From positions 16,293 through 80,292 of the forward strand of contig JASAND010004045.1 in the NCBI GenBank assembly GCA_030248195.1: a stretch of 64,000 nt of DNA, read 5' to 3'. Each line of letters opens with the position of its first letter. Position 1 is the first letter of the stretch. The notes under the pieces were generated by a model. That model searched no databases. It saw nothing but the letters and a program-made list of their open reading frames with translations, and was not told the origin of the DNA. The DNA comes from Trissonchulus latispiculum (taxonomy: Eukaryota; Nematoda; Enoplea; Enoplida; Ironidae). A program made the position numbers and the translations under genes. This document shows positions 1 to 10,876 of the stretch, in pieces.

Positions 1-1217
1 ACAACACTTAATCGCTTTTTGGCCGATTTTTCGACCATCTGCGATTTTGCTCATTTTCACATATTTTGTAGTCCCCATGGGTCCCCAAAACAAGACAGAT
101 GCGTTTTGCGTAATGTTGCTTCTATCGTGCTGTAGAGCCCTTCAAAGGTGACCTCGACATGTGTTAAACATAGGAAAATGAAAAAGTTAGGTTAAAAAGT
201 TTGTGGCAGAAAAATTTTTCGCTGTATGCAAGATACAGCGCTGCAACCTTGTTGTACATGTAAAGGACATATCAGAGAGTGCAAATAACCCTTCTGAAAC
301 AATTTTGCTGAGTGTCGGATTTTTGGCGATTTTTCAAAGTCAAAATTTCGGAAAATTGGTGCTTTTTGTACCACGAAAAACAGGACCAGCAAAACATTTT
401 CGCCTCTCCTGCACGATTGGCAAAAGCTACAGAAATCGCTTATAGATAGTTGCACTCTACGCATACACAGAATTCTTATGACAGTAGTTGCAAATTTCTA
501 CCGATTGTAGTGCTCTCAAAAAACTTGCCACAAAATGTGCTAATTTTGCCAAAAATCATCATTTTGCACAATTTTCACGTTTTTTAAATAATTTCTCCCC
601 CGTTACCCACTCGAAAGTCACCAAAATTGGCACATAAAACTCTCAATGCCTGCCTGACATTATGGTAAAGGCAAATGCTTCAAGGTAGAACTTTTCTGTC
701 GTGTCGGCTCTCCTTTGATCGCTTAAAGGTCGCAAAAGTCAATTTTTGAAATTTCCAAAATATAGACAAATTGGGTATCATTCGATAGCTACTGATGAGC
801 TGAACAACTTTTCTAATAGAACTATGTGTCTGAAATATAGTATCTGAAAGTTAGGGCAAGTTAAAGTTTGAGGGCACAGTTAGCTGAAAAAGGCTCAGTT
901 CACAATTGAAAAATGTAGTGTGAACGACTGGCTGGATATCCCGGAGTCGTTTTAGTATTAAAATATTAGCCAACCCACAGAATTGACTTGCCATTTTAGT
1001 TGACCCAAATTACGCAGCCGTTCTGTCTCAGCATGACCTCGGAGGGCAAATCACAGTGATTTTCAAGTTTTCCAACTTTAAAGCTGAATATCTCTGCCAC
1101 CGTTTGATTTCGAACTCTAATGTTTTGTCTTGTTTTTGAGAACATATGTACCTATATTGCGTGTGAAAATGAGCGAAATCCGTGACTATCGATTTTGACC
1201 CAAAGCGACCCCCCCCT
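1..1217. repeat. Dispersed non-coding repeat, window-edge copy
   Basis: No convincing gene is seen. The part from about 670 to 1217 matches about 10500-10872 (shared landmarks: a CCCGGAGTCGTTTTAG block and a CACCGTTTGATTTCGAACTC block). Both copies end in a run of C followed by TTAA, so the repeat may belong to a TTAA-inserting family read on the minus strand. Bases 1-670 are AT-rich with only short spurious ORFs. The left border lies outside the window. Confidence 0.55.
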
Positions 1218-1361
1218 TAATTATCGAAAAATCCAAATATTAAGCTGCAGAAAACGCCACCTCTGTTTCCACAGCGGACTTCGATTCAGTCGATTCAATC
1301 GAAAAAACGAATTAATTTGTGTCATAAATGCAGTGAAATTCGAATTAAATTCGAATGCAAC

Positions 1362-1526
1362 TTAAAAACACTTTATAAACATGACTTTCATAACCTGTTT
1401 AACCGCTGATCGACGTTTTTTAACAGTCGAAGGAGTTGTTGCACTGGATTTGTTAGTATCGAATTCAGTATCCAAAGTTTCAGTTTCTTCGCCAGTCACA
1501 TCTACTTCGCTGGATCGATCTTCCGT
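1362..1526 (-). pseudogene. Possible C-terminal exon of a PIF/Harbinger accessory protein
   Basis: On the minus strand a TTTCAG acceptor ends at 1527 and opens a frame of about 54 codons ending in TAA at 1362-1364. The peptide is acidic and Ser/Thr-rich first (TEDRSSEVDVTGEE), then basic (TVKKRRSAVKQV). It lies tail-to-tail with the transposase relic at 1577-2068. PIF/Harbinger elements usually encode a transposase and a separate Myb/SANT-like DNA-binding protein, so this may be the tail of the second protein. No Myb domain is visible in this exon, so the assignment rests on position and composition. Confidence 0.3.
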
Positions 1527-1576
1527 CTGAAATAACTATAAAAATTTCAAAAATCTTAAGTGTTTCTCATTCCCCA

Positions 1577-2068
1577 GGAAACATTTTGATCAGAGAAAAA
1601 CGAGTGTTTAATTAACGGTTGTCACGGACTCGCCGTATTGTTGAAAATGGCTTCGGAAGACTGGCTGCCCGCTGGCAAATATTTCGTGCCCCTATCGGAT
1701 TGAAACCTGAATAGGTCCAGAAAACTGTTTTTACATGTTGTGTACGCCATAATCTTCTACGATTTCAGAACAGAAGCCAACGCGTTTATCTGCCAGATGG
1801 CTCTCTTGACTATGAAGACTTGTCGAATGGTCAGGTGGTTCCTGGTTCTTGGCGGTCTCAAGTTACGTCCAGACTAACTGACTTCCCATTGATGGGGAAT
1901 TGCCGCAGTGAAAGTGCCAAAAAGGTCAGGGACAATTTGGCCGACTATTTTTCTGCCCAGGATCTGTACCGTGGCAGTGTAATATGTCTCATTAAAGCAG
2001 CAATCATTTGTTATTGTATAATAAATGATGTTTCTAAGTGTGTGAAGTTAAATGTTTCAAGAGATTAA
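1577..2068 (+). pseudogene. PIF/Harbinger-type DDE transposase, C-terminal remnant with stops
   Basis: One continuous frame reads VFN*RLSRTRRIVENGFGRL, then AARWQIFRAPIGLKPE, a stop, VQKTVFTCCVRHNLLRF, then LPDGSLDYEDLSNGQ, VVPGSWR and SAKKVRDNLADYF. This order matches the end of HARBI1/DDE_Tnp_4 transposases (YRLSRARR..VENaFGiLaaRWriF, LHN block, final PGxWR and a helix). In-frame stops are TAA at 1613-1615 and TAG at 1712-1714, so the copy is dead. A CCCCAG acceptor just before 1577 suggests that the upstream catalytic part lay in earlier exons, which I do not find. After about 1980 the frame loses resemblance to the family. In cells such proteins cut and paste the element at 3-bp TWA targets. 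Confidence 0.7.
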
Positions 2069-2071
2069 CTG

Positions 2072-3194
2072 ATGGACTGATGAGATCTTTCTTGTCGTGA
2101 AAAAATTTTTCTGAAATTTCCAGTGCAATTTTAAGGGGCGCCGCTTTTATATGTCCAGAAAGATTGGTACATGGTACTACCGCGATTTTTTAGGAAACTT
2201 TTCCCCTTGTCTGAAAGTCCTACACAGCAAATTTCAACTTTTTTGGTAGCAAATCGCGTGAGTAATTCTATGTTTTCGATTTTCAAAATCCTTTGATCTT
2301 TGCCGCTTTTTCGACTTTGACTGGCTGCTACTCGTGACTCGCTCAATAGAAACATTTTCGATTAGATTTTCAGGACCGCCTAGGCGTCAGCTTTGACCTG
2401 ATCTATGTAGTATTTCAAAATTTGAAAGTCGATTTTTTTCGAAAAATACCACTTTTTGACCCAAAATTTCGTCATAGCGATTCTAGCAAAAGTGAGTAAA
2501 AATAGCATAATCATAAAGCTCAATCTGAGATGAATCCAACGATTTAAACTTTTCGTGGCTGCGGTTTATATTGCGCAAGCAATGAATTTTTAAACAATTT
2601 CCCTTATTTCAGCTGGCTTTTGGCTGTCTTTGATGTTGTCGCCTTGCTTTTCAGAGCCAGTGTCAACTACCAAAAACCAGCTGAAATAAGTAAAATTGTT
2701 TAAAAATTCATTGCTGGCGCAATATAAGTCGCAGCCGCGAAAACGTTATATCGTTGGATACAGCCCGGATTGAACTTTATGATTATGCTATTTTTACTCA
2801 CTTTTGCTAGAATTGCTATGTCGAAATTTTGGGTCAAAGAGTGGTATTTTTCGAAAAAAATCGACTTTCAAATTTTAAAATACCACATAAATCAGGTCAA
2901 AGCTGACGCCAAGCCGGTCCTGAAAAACTAATCGAAAAATTTTTCCACTGAGCGAGTCACGAGTAGTAATCAGTCAAAGTCGAAAAAGCGGCAAAGATCA
3001 AAGGATTTTGAGAATCGAAAAACTGTAATAACTCACGCACTTTGCAACCAAAAAAGTTGAAATTTGCTTTGTAGGACTAAATCTTGCTAGTGCCATGTGC
3101 CAATCTTTCTGGACATGTAAAAGCGGCGCCCTTTGAAATCGCACGGGAGATTTCAGAAAAATTTTTTCACGAAAAGAAAGATCTCATCAGTCCG
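2072..3194. repeat. Foldback element with long inverted arms
   Basis: The left end GGACTGATGAGATCTTTC is answered by GAAAGATCTCATCAGTCC at the right end. The two ~530-bp arms run inwards to a centre near 2610-2700, where a CAGCTGG..TTTTTGG block is mirrored. The same family occurs at 46228-48093 and 61801-63681. This copy lacks the outermost CTGACCAAAAAATG ends seen there, so it is truncated. No coding content is recognised. Confidence 0.75.
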
Positions 3195-3513
3195 GTTCAG
3201 AAAATATATACTTTGTGATAGCTAGTATTTTTATATCGGAAAGAGCAGAAAAAATGCTGCAAGGTTGTCGAAGTAGTTTTTTCACTGCATTTAGCTAATT
3301 AAAGTTATAATTAAATAATAAAAATAACAATTGTTACCTACCGTAATCCTCAAGATAATTAGCGAATGAACGTGCAGACACGCATTTGTATGAAAGCGTG
3401 TATTTAGTGTAAAGTGTGAGCGCCCGGAAGTAACGGGGGGGTCCCGAGTTAACGCAGCGAGCATATCTTACAGGATTTCAACATGATAGCTTAAGAGTGT
3501 CATACTCTTATCT

Positions 3514-4791
3514 TTTTTTAGTTTGCCCCAGTCCAGTTGGCTAACGCCGGTTAGCCGTGGTGTCAGTACTGCGTAAAAGTCTGACTGGGAAGGGATGGAC
3601 ACCGAATAATTGCTTTTGCATTACCCGAGGCGTTTGACAAGCCCGACGAAGTACATATTGCTGCTTATGCAATAACTCCACCGCGGCAGCTCCACCAGCA
3701 GGCGGCCGCCCCTTGGAATCTTGGTAAATTGCCAGCGAGGGAATAAGTGTGCTAACTGCGGTGTCAGCTGACACCGGCGTTCCAGGTCTGGCCCCGCTGA
3801 GCCATCGTGTAACGACACAGGCATAAGATATTGCAAATAAGCATACACACAGAATGATCAAATGTCAACTGTTGCATTTAGAGTTGCATTCGTTCTTTAT
3901 TGGAGGAAAGAAGGAACAAAAGTCATGGTGCGAAGAAGGAGGCTTCATAATTCTTTATGCCTGTACTGTACGCTGTGGAGTTGCCGTGTCGGACAAAGGA
4001 TCTTTGTAGCCTTAACTTTCAAGATTCATCTGATCCCAGTGAATTTAAGAGCTCCGTATGTCACAAGACAGAGAGAGAGAGCTTTAAGGGTTATTTATTA
4101 GTTGCTTCCTATCTATCTTCCTTCCTATCTTAACTAAAGTTAAGCCTTGCGTTACTGAAAGTTGCTGAAGTGCTTAGTTGTTGAAGTGGCAAGAATGAGG
4201 TCTATGCGAATGTATGACCTAGCTCGCAAACACCCTTTTTGGTTTTGCACTAGTACTTACTATAGTTGAGTTGAAATTGTGTACACTCCATACGATGGCA
4301 TATTCAAGCTTAAGCTGTAAATTCACAGTTTTAACCGGTGATTTAAAATCAAAACTTAGCGTATTTGAGATCGTGAGCAATCATGTGCTGGAGATTGTCG
4401 CAGAGCCAGGATGCCGTTAAAGATGGGAGTGTGCTGCGAGCGGTCAAATGGTGTAGAAAAATCAAAAAACGACGTGTCGTATGAAATCAAGAGCTGGTGA
4501 GGTGATCCCCGCGTAGAAAATCTGGGATGGAAAAAGAGATATGAGATAAAGAGGTCATATGCTGAGATTTGTCGCCAAGATGTGCTGGGGGCTTGACTTG
4601 CTTGAGGTCGTCAGAAATCGCTTGGTCAAAATCGTCAGAAATTTGAAAGTGTCCGAAATCAATAGCGGCATGTAAAACTCGAGGATAGGCAGGAAACGGG
4701 ACATATAAAAGGCAAAATGTCCCAAATTTCCAAAGTTTGCATAATTTTTTGCATAAGGCCACCTGCTTGCAGTTAAGTAGCGGAGCGAAGC
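3514..4791 (-). mobile_element. Retroposon insertion (SINE/LINE-like) with 10-bp target duplication
   Basis: The direct repeat ACTCTTATCT flanks the insertion at 3504-3513 and 4792-4801. The duplicated locus has the empty site (ACTCTTATG at 17450-17458) with flanks joined. Read on the minus strand the insert ends in an A-rich tail (TAAAAAAAGA) next to the duplication, the sign of target-primed reverse transcription. Its last ~350 bases (minus strand, 3880 down to 3514) are related to 54310-54690: shared blocks include a GCTGACACC-type palindrome, GGGGCGGCCGCCT, GGTGGAGCTGCC, CGCCTCGGGTAAT and a CTAACCGG..CCAACTGG tail. I see no reverse transcriptase in the remaining part. Confidence 0.7.
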
Positions 4792-6460
4792 ACTCTTATC
4801 TATTATACACTCTTGATAACACACATTTAACATTAAAAATTTTAACGTCTGATAAAATTTCCAGATAAACGAGTTTGAATCCAGTAATAATAGAAGTTAA
4901 AGTTTCCATCCTGAAATAAAATTACTTCAGCGATTGGAAACACTCACAACCAAGAAAATCGTACCAACCGTGATGTGAATTTTCAACCGGCCATAAATCT
5001 CCCAAATCCGCTGGATAGGTTTTGAGAAATTGATGCTCAAATAGTTCTTCGACGAAATAACTTAGTTTTCTAACAGGTTCTTAATGGCAGGAAACTTAAA
5101 GAACTAGTTGACATGAGTGACGTTTTACTTACTGACTAGAGATATTCCATTAAAGTGAATTAATAAAATGAAAAATAAAGTGATCCTATTTCCACCAAAT
5201 AAACCAGTCCCAGGGTGAATAATTATCTGCCTATACACCCAACAACCCTTATTTTTCTTTTGGTTTAAAATTGTATACTGAAATTTAATCTTAAATATGT
5301 AATTTTAAAATTTCATTTATTTAAAATTTAAAATACGTCTCAGTCTTAATGAGTGCCAAAATGATGATGGAAACTCGTGAAAAATTGATCAAATGTTGTT
5401 CAGTTGGATCAAATTTAATACAGAAAGTGATACCTTTAAATTCTTGGGCCGGTTTCGTTTTATGCAGAAACAAAGAGCATGCACGTGGCCTGAAAATAAT
5501 TCGTCAACAGTGTCAGGTGACCCACCCAGACACACAGACCTGTTCACGAACCCGGCTCTGCCACACATTTGTCGAAACATTGAGACCTAAGGTGCCAGCG
5601 CGCACAGAGTTTTAGCTTCAAAAATGATACGAAAATTATTTCTTCAATGCGGGCAAAAACATTTTAGAAATGTTAGATTCGGTAAGGTTATGGTTTTTCA
5701 AGTTTAAACTAGCATCATAGGTTAACGCAGGCGGGTTTGGGAAGGGGTTCAAGCCATCTGTTCCATCCCGGACAAGGTACAAGCCCTATCTCCGTCAGGA
5801 AAAGGGTAAGGAAAAATTACTAAGGAGTAAACAAAACTGGCCGGAAAAACTTAGATTTTACACTCAAATTTTATACCGTTTCCGGCGTTGCCGGAATTGT
5901 TTAGATAATGCTCTTTCTTAAGTTTTCGTAAAATTGGCCTAAATTTTGAATGAATTTTTTCTAAAAACTGAAGATTTGGTTGGGAATTATGAGAAAATCG
6001 CAAATAAAATCAGTATTAATATATCGAAACTTTTCGTTAATTTATTCTTTAGGCACAAGCTCCCTGGAAAATTTCAGTACAAGGTACAAGCCCCTTTAAA
6101 ATTTTCTTGAAACAAGCCATCCCACGATTCGACCCTTTATTAATGTATGGCTAACACTGTTCAATAATTATAAAAGCAACAACAAAGCAAACTTTTGTGT
6201 GTAACCTAATATGACATCTTTGTATGGTGCAACAGCGCATGTATATGTCGTGGTCTTTTTTACGAACTTGGTCTTTTTGCGAAGTGCCCGGTCACATTGA
6301 GAACTTAGTTCGAACTATACTCATTTCTGCTACCAGCCCCATCTTTTCGCGAAAAGACCAAGCGAGTAAGTAAAATTATTGCATTATCTATGAAAACTGA
6401 TTTAGTTATGATGGTAAATTTATGGGGTCTAATCCATATTAGCAAAAATTAGTTTTTAAT

Positions 6461-6834
6461 TGTGACTATGACAAAGTCTACGTTGGCCAAACAAGCAGAC
6501 CTATGAGTCAAAGAATGAAAGAACACAAGAAAGCATTTGAGGAAGGTGAACTACACCAGAATGCAAAATATTCACTGAAATTTTCGCAAAGATTAAATCA
6601 AACCTCACAAAACTTCACAAAAATACGAAAGAAAACCAATCATGCATAAGCAATTGAAGGAGAAAAAAGGCGCGCAGCGTACTCAAGTAACAACAAAACT
6701 AGACTGATAATGACGCAACCAAATTTGATAGAAAGCGATATTAGCTACATAAGTGAACCGAGGTTCACACACAGAAGCATAATTTATGTTGAGTGTGATA
6801 GCACTCAGATAGCATTTAAAACTAATTTAGAGTA
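6461..6834 (+). pseudogene. GIY-YIG endonuclease relic, Penelope-type
   Basis: One frame reads CDYDKVYVGQTSRPMSQRMK, EHKKAFEEGELHQNAKYS, then one TAA stop (6647-6649), AIEGEKRRAAYSSNNKTR and LIMTQPNLIESDI. The block C-D..VYVGQTSR..S-x-RMKEH is the second half (the YIG part with the following Arg-containing helix) of GIY-YIG nucleases carried by Penelope-like retroelements, where it nicks target DNA. The first GIY strand is not found in frame and no reverse transcriptase is nearby, so this is a fragment. Copy 2 of the duplication keeps the same relic with an in-frame 168-bp deletion. Confidence 0.6.
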
Positions 6835-7119
6835 GAAAATCTCAGAAGTATTCCACATATTACAAAAAATTGTAAAAGAAACTGTAATTAACTTGTTACT
6901 CACTTCTTCAGCACTATATTACAAAGCCATTTTACCGGTAACTATGTGCGATTATCACTTAGGCCTCACCCAAGAATGAAGCAACAGCACAACTGCTCTA
7001 TACGTAAGCAAATCAGCTAAGCTAGCACGTTGGAATACTTAAAATACCTTTTATGCAATTAAGATATAAAGGGAAGCACTTGTCCATCTACCACAAACTG
7101 CCTAGTCATGCTGCCAGGA

Positions 7120-7345
7120 ACCTATTTTATATACATTACATTTGTTACATTGCAACTACAATACAATAACACAATACAATAATACTACAATAATTGTGTT
7201 TTATACATTGCAACGTAAGTTACATTACAATGTAGAAGTTTTCACAATGCTTTGAATAGGTTGGAAATGTAGTTACATTGCAGTTACAGTATCCCAGTTC
7301 CATAATAGTATTTTAAGCATTTTACATTACATTGCATTGCATGGT
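7120..7345 (+). repeat. Degenerate TTACA/ACAAT simple-sequence tract
   Basis: Irregular repetition of TTACATT, ACAATAC and TTGCATT motifs upstream of gene A. A matching tract lies upstream of gene B at about 19520-19735. It is probably slipped simple sequence; no protein-binding site can be argued from it. Confidence 0.5.
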
Positions 7346-7598
7346 TAGTACTGCATCGCGTTGGTAGTGGATAACTAATTTTAGGATGTTTCACATTAAA
7401 CATCTAAAGTACCTTGCTTTCCATAAAATATTTACTGCAGTAGCCAATCCTATTAGCATCAGCTTCACTGATATTTGCTAGATATTTCCAGCCTAGTTCT
7501 GTCTTACCTTGTTTTCACACGTAAACTAATCCTACATCGGCTAAAATGAAATGAACAGAAAATTCAACAATGATCCTCCAACAAGCTGCTGTGATTCC

Positions 7599-7606
7599 TA
7601 TAAATA
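7599..7606 (+). promoter_or_regulatory. TATA box of gene A
   Basis: TATAAATA lies 61 bases before the first ATG, predicting transcription from about 7630 and a 5' leader of roughly 35-40 nt. The element and the leader (CTGCAGTTTTCCAAGAACAG) are conserved in copy 2 (19995-20002). Confidence 0.65.
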
Positions 7607-7666
7607 CCAGTCAAAATCGAAGTCCAAATCATATTTGCATACTGCAGTTTTCCAAGAACAGCAATC

Positions 7667-10052
7667 ATGATGCTACCAGTGTTGGCACTAAGTCTGCTGG
7701 CGATGACTTGGGCTAATGGTAAATTGTGGTTGTTTTAACAGCTCCGTAAGCAACTCTAGCTTGCGCTGATTAGCTTACACTTTCATGAGAACCCTGTATA
7801 AAATGTAAACCTTAGCGAGCTACCATTTAAAATGAAAAACTGATGATTTTCTCGCAGATTTCGGTCATCAGAAAGCCGTGGAGTTTTAACAGCATGATGA
7901 GAGGGGTATACTGTGCCAATAACGAGAATTTGCTTTTAGGAATTTAGCTTTTTGGCAAACATTTCTTAAAAATGCGAATTTATGTTATATACTTGTTAAC
8001 GTTAATTCATGCTTATGGTACAAGCCCCTCGAAAATTTGGATTAAAGGTACGAGCACCATCAAAATTGTCCTGGGACATGCCCCTTCCCAGGATCTTATG
8101 TTAACGCGTGTTTTTATAGTATCGTAATAATAATTATTGTGAACTACAGATTGTTATGATGCTGAAAGAAAATGTTGGAGAAACTCAGACTTCTGTCAGG
8201 GTCTAAACACGTACGAAGGGAACCAAGCCGCAACAGTCAGTGGATTGCCATGTCAAGCATGGTCAGCACAAGAGCCGCACAAACATGAAAAAGGAACATT
8301 CTACGACCACAACTTCTGCCGCAATCCTGACCATTCTGATGCACCCTGGTGCTATACAAAAGACGTAAACGTTCGTTGGGAGTACTGTTTTCCTCCATGT
8401 GGCGGTGACCCGGAACCATCACATCCACCTCGTAAGGTTTAGTCTAATTAAGTATGATTTTAGCTGGAAAAATATTTACCAATAGGCCAGCGTTTGGTAT
8501 TTACTTAAGTGCCAGTTTAGTTTATCTTGGATTATCTGTGTTAGTTTAGTTGTGTCAGTTTAGTTAGGCTATACTAATTTTAGCTAGTCACGAATGCGGT
8601 TTATGCACGGATGTTCAACTTATTCGAGCTAATAGAGGAAATCCACCTGACCACATGGCTGCAACAACAAACAGAGAAATGGCAGAAAAGGGTTATGGTA
8701 ATCAATGGGGATACGGCTATGGATACTGTACTACCGCTCCTGTTCCAGGACTTGACATGATTCCTTTGTACCGTGCGTATAGTAACGATCTGAACGATTA
8801 CTGGAGCTCCACAAATAAACAAGAACTACTAGATGCAGCTGATAAAGGGTAATGATCAGTAGTAAAGATTCCTAACGAAGTCGCTCGCAATCGTCTTTCA
8901 TCCAAGTCAACTTTCTTGTAATAGAGTTGTGGTGTAGACTTAGCCAGGTTTTAGTTTGTAGATCAATTCTATTGGCTACAACCTTCGATTAAGGGTTCCG
9001 GTGACCTACGGGGAATTTGAAGCCAAATAAAAATGAAATATCTTTGTTATTACTATGTTTAAATAAGCTAGCTCTACATGCTACTGTTTCGTGTTTACGT
9101 GCTGTTTGATGCAGATGCATAAACTTATTTCAGTTATAAAATCGATAAACATCCTCAATGTTTTGTTTTGCGGAGTCACAAAGGCGTCCCAGCTGATAAA
9201 TGGACTCCCGTATATCAATTCTATAATGAAGACCTCAAAGACAACATCTTGATTAAGGGAAATTTTCAGAAAAATTCCTTGCACCGTCATGCAGGGTGGA
9301 AATTCCAAGGCTTCGATTTTTATGTCTTTCGTAACCCTGAAACAGCCTGTGTAGACTTTCCTGTTGAAGAACCAGGTAAGTGTTACTGTAACTCTTGCTG
9401 ATGCCGCCTTCTCAAACTCACTAGTTTTGCAAATTCCGCAACACAACATTAGCATCAATAATATCGACCAAATATAGCGTTGTTAAGATGCACATACACC
9501 ATGTTCTTTACGACTTAGCACTGAGTCAGGAAAGAAGTGGTGACTATTTCTATCGTGCAAGAATTATTTTTATTTTCAGAATGCAATTTGATCATGCTAA
9601 ATTCGGGATGGTCTGGTGGTGGTTACGTTCAGACCTGGGACATGGACTATTTCACCGACCCCGGTCAAACAGAGTACGGTGTTTTCAAACAGCTTGGATA
9701 CTGCAACACTGGGCCAATTCCTGGAGTGCAAATGGCGAAGCTGCAAAAATACCACAACGGGGAAAAGCACTCTACAAATCTGGGCACCACCGATGAAGCT
9801 GACCAAGATTTGCGCAGCAAAGGTTATCATAGAGATATTGATCTTTGCTACGTCATCACTGATCCAACCGGCTTAACGGAAGGTCTCTACAAGCCAGTTT
9901 ACTTGGTTGAATATCCTCCGGTTAATGGATACTACTATACCTCGGACAAGGCCGATTACGATTACCGACTCGCAAATCATGCCAACAATTTTAAAGCCAA
10001 GGGTGGCGGTGTAGTCTTCTATCTTTATGTCAACAAGAACCAATGTAAATAA
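7667..10052 (+). CDS. Gene A: secreted kringle protein with two DUF5648-like modules
   Basis: Five exons: 7667-7718, 8150-8431, 8584-8848, 9134-9375, 9580-10052; all junctions GT-AG and in frame, giving 437 aa. The start is the first ATG after the TATA box. Residues 1-16 (MMLPVLALSLLAMTWA) are a signal peptide. Residues 33-101 are a kringle: C33, C52-Q-x-W, NFCRNPD (C74), APWCYT (C85), C97, C101. Two extra cysteines (C19, C26) precede it. Then come two parallel modules (about 116-272 and 282-436), each with a GYC-T..P-x-PG motif and two DUF5648-like units (172-212, 225-265, 331-372, 386-430). Cysteines match between modules: 116/282, 160/322, 209/370, 272/436. Role unknown; probably extracellular binding or structural. 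No protease or other enzyme motif is seen. Gene B is its tandem paralogue. Confidence 0.87.
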
Positions 10053-10135
10053 AAATTGGCTGTGTATCAACGGAAACTCAATTGACGTAATGATTGTTGT
10101 TGTAACTGATACGGTTCATTTTGTTCGTGTTCAAG

Positions 10136-10142
10136 AATTAAA
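10136..10142 (+). other. Poly(A) signal of gene A (variant)
   Basis: AATTAAA lies 84 bases after the stop codon, within TTCAAGAATTAAACT. The aligned place in gene B has a canonical AATAAA (25009-25014), so the site is probably used but weaker here. Confidence 0.5.
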
Positions 10143-10499
10143 CTGCATAGAGCATTTGAACGTCTATTTTCTGTTTCACTCAGTCTGTGTTTGAGCTTCT
10201 AGCTTAACTACTTCATTCATAGCAGTTCGCGAAAAAGCATCGGAAAACATTTTAAAATATATTCCACCTATACAATATGGTGCACTCAAAATGTTGAAAG
10301 CATTTCTATGCAAGACTCAGGAAAGTAATTTCCACTGGGGCAATTTTCTTTTGTTACTATTTTATGGTCAAGCAAGACTTTGTACGTTTAGGTATAAGCT
10401 CCTTAAAAGTAAGAAGTTACAGGCTTGTGATTCGTTTATTCGCTTACTAGTACAGTTACCATTACAGATATACAGAACAGAAGGATTTCTCACACGTTA

Positions 10500-10872
10500 T
10501 TAGAAGGTAGAACGTTTCAGCTTTGACGGCTCCTTTGATGTCTTATGGCTCAAAATAGACATAGCTGAAAAGTTTCAGTTCACGATTGAAGATTGCAGCA
10601 AACGACTGACTGCCTATCCCGGAGTCGTTTTAGCTCTGAAGTATTAACCAAACAACGGTATTAATTTGCCATATAAGTCAACCCCGAATTTTGCTGCCTT
10701 TCTGTCTCCACATCACCTCGAAAGACAAATCATAGAGGTTTTCCAACTTAGAACCTGAATATCGCTGTCACCGTTTGATTTCGAACTCTAATATTTTGTC
10801 TTGTTTGTGAGAACATATGTATCTACGTGTGGAAATCCGTGACTATCGAGTTTGACCCTAAGTGACTGCCCC
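10500..10872. repeat. Dispersed repeat, second copy
   Basis: Matches about 670-1217 at the window start, including the CCCGGAGTCGTTTTAG block, and ends in CCCC before TTAA at 10873-10876. It directly abuts the TTAA element that follows, sharing one TTAA, so one element probably inserted at the edge of the other. Confidence 0.55.
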
Positions 10873-10876
10873 TTAA

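Larger units (their letters stand above)
3230..10500 (+). repeat. Segmental duplication, copy 1
   Basis: Direct repeat of about 17175-25320, offset roughly 12.4-12.7 kb, covering the whole of gene A with its upstream and downstream DNA. Promoter, exons 1-3 and 5' flank are nearly identical to copy 2. Introns 3 and 4 and the 3' flank are more diverged. The left border falls inside an inverted-repeat element that is whole in copy 2 (16978-17325) and halved here. Copy 1 carries an extra retroposon (3514-4791); copy 2 lacks about 113 bp near 6234-6346 and 168 bp near 6481-6648. Confidence 0.85.

Noticed and set aside
5349..5615. Overlapping ORFs on both strands, repeated at 18014-18342
   Set aside because: Preserved only because the block is duplicated. 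Open frames exist on three frames at once, there is no family resemblance, and the ends differ by a small insertion.
9081..9458. Minus-strand ORF over exon 4 of gene A (and similar ORFs over other exons)
   Set aside because: Shadow of the plus-strand coding exons, which have consistent splice sites, domains and a paralogue.
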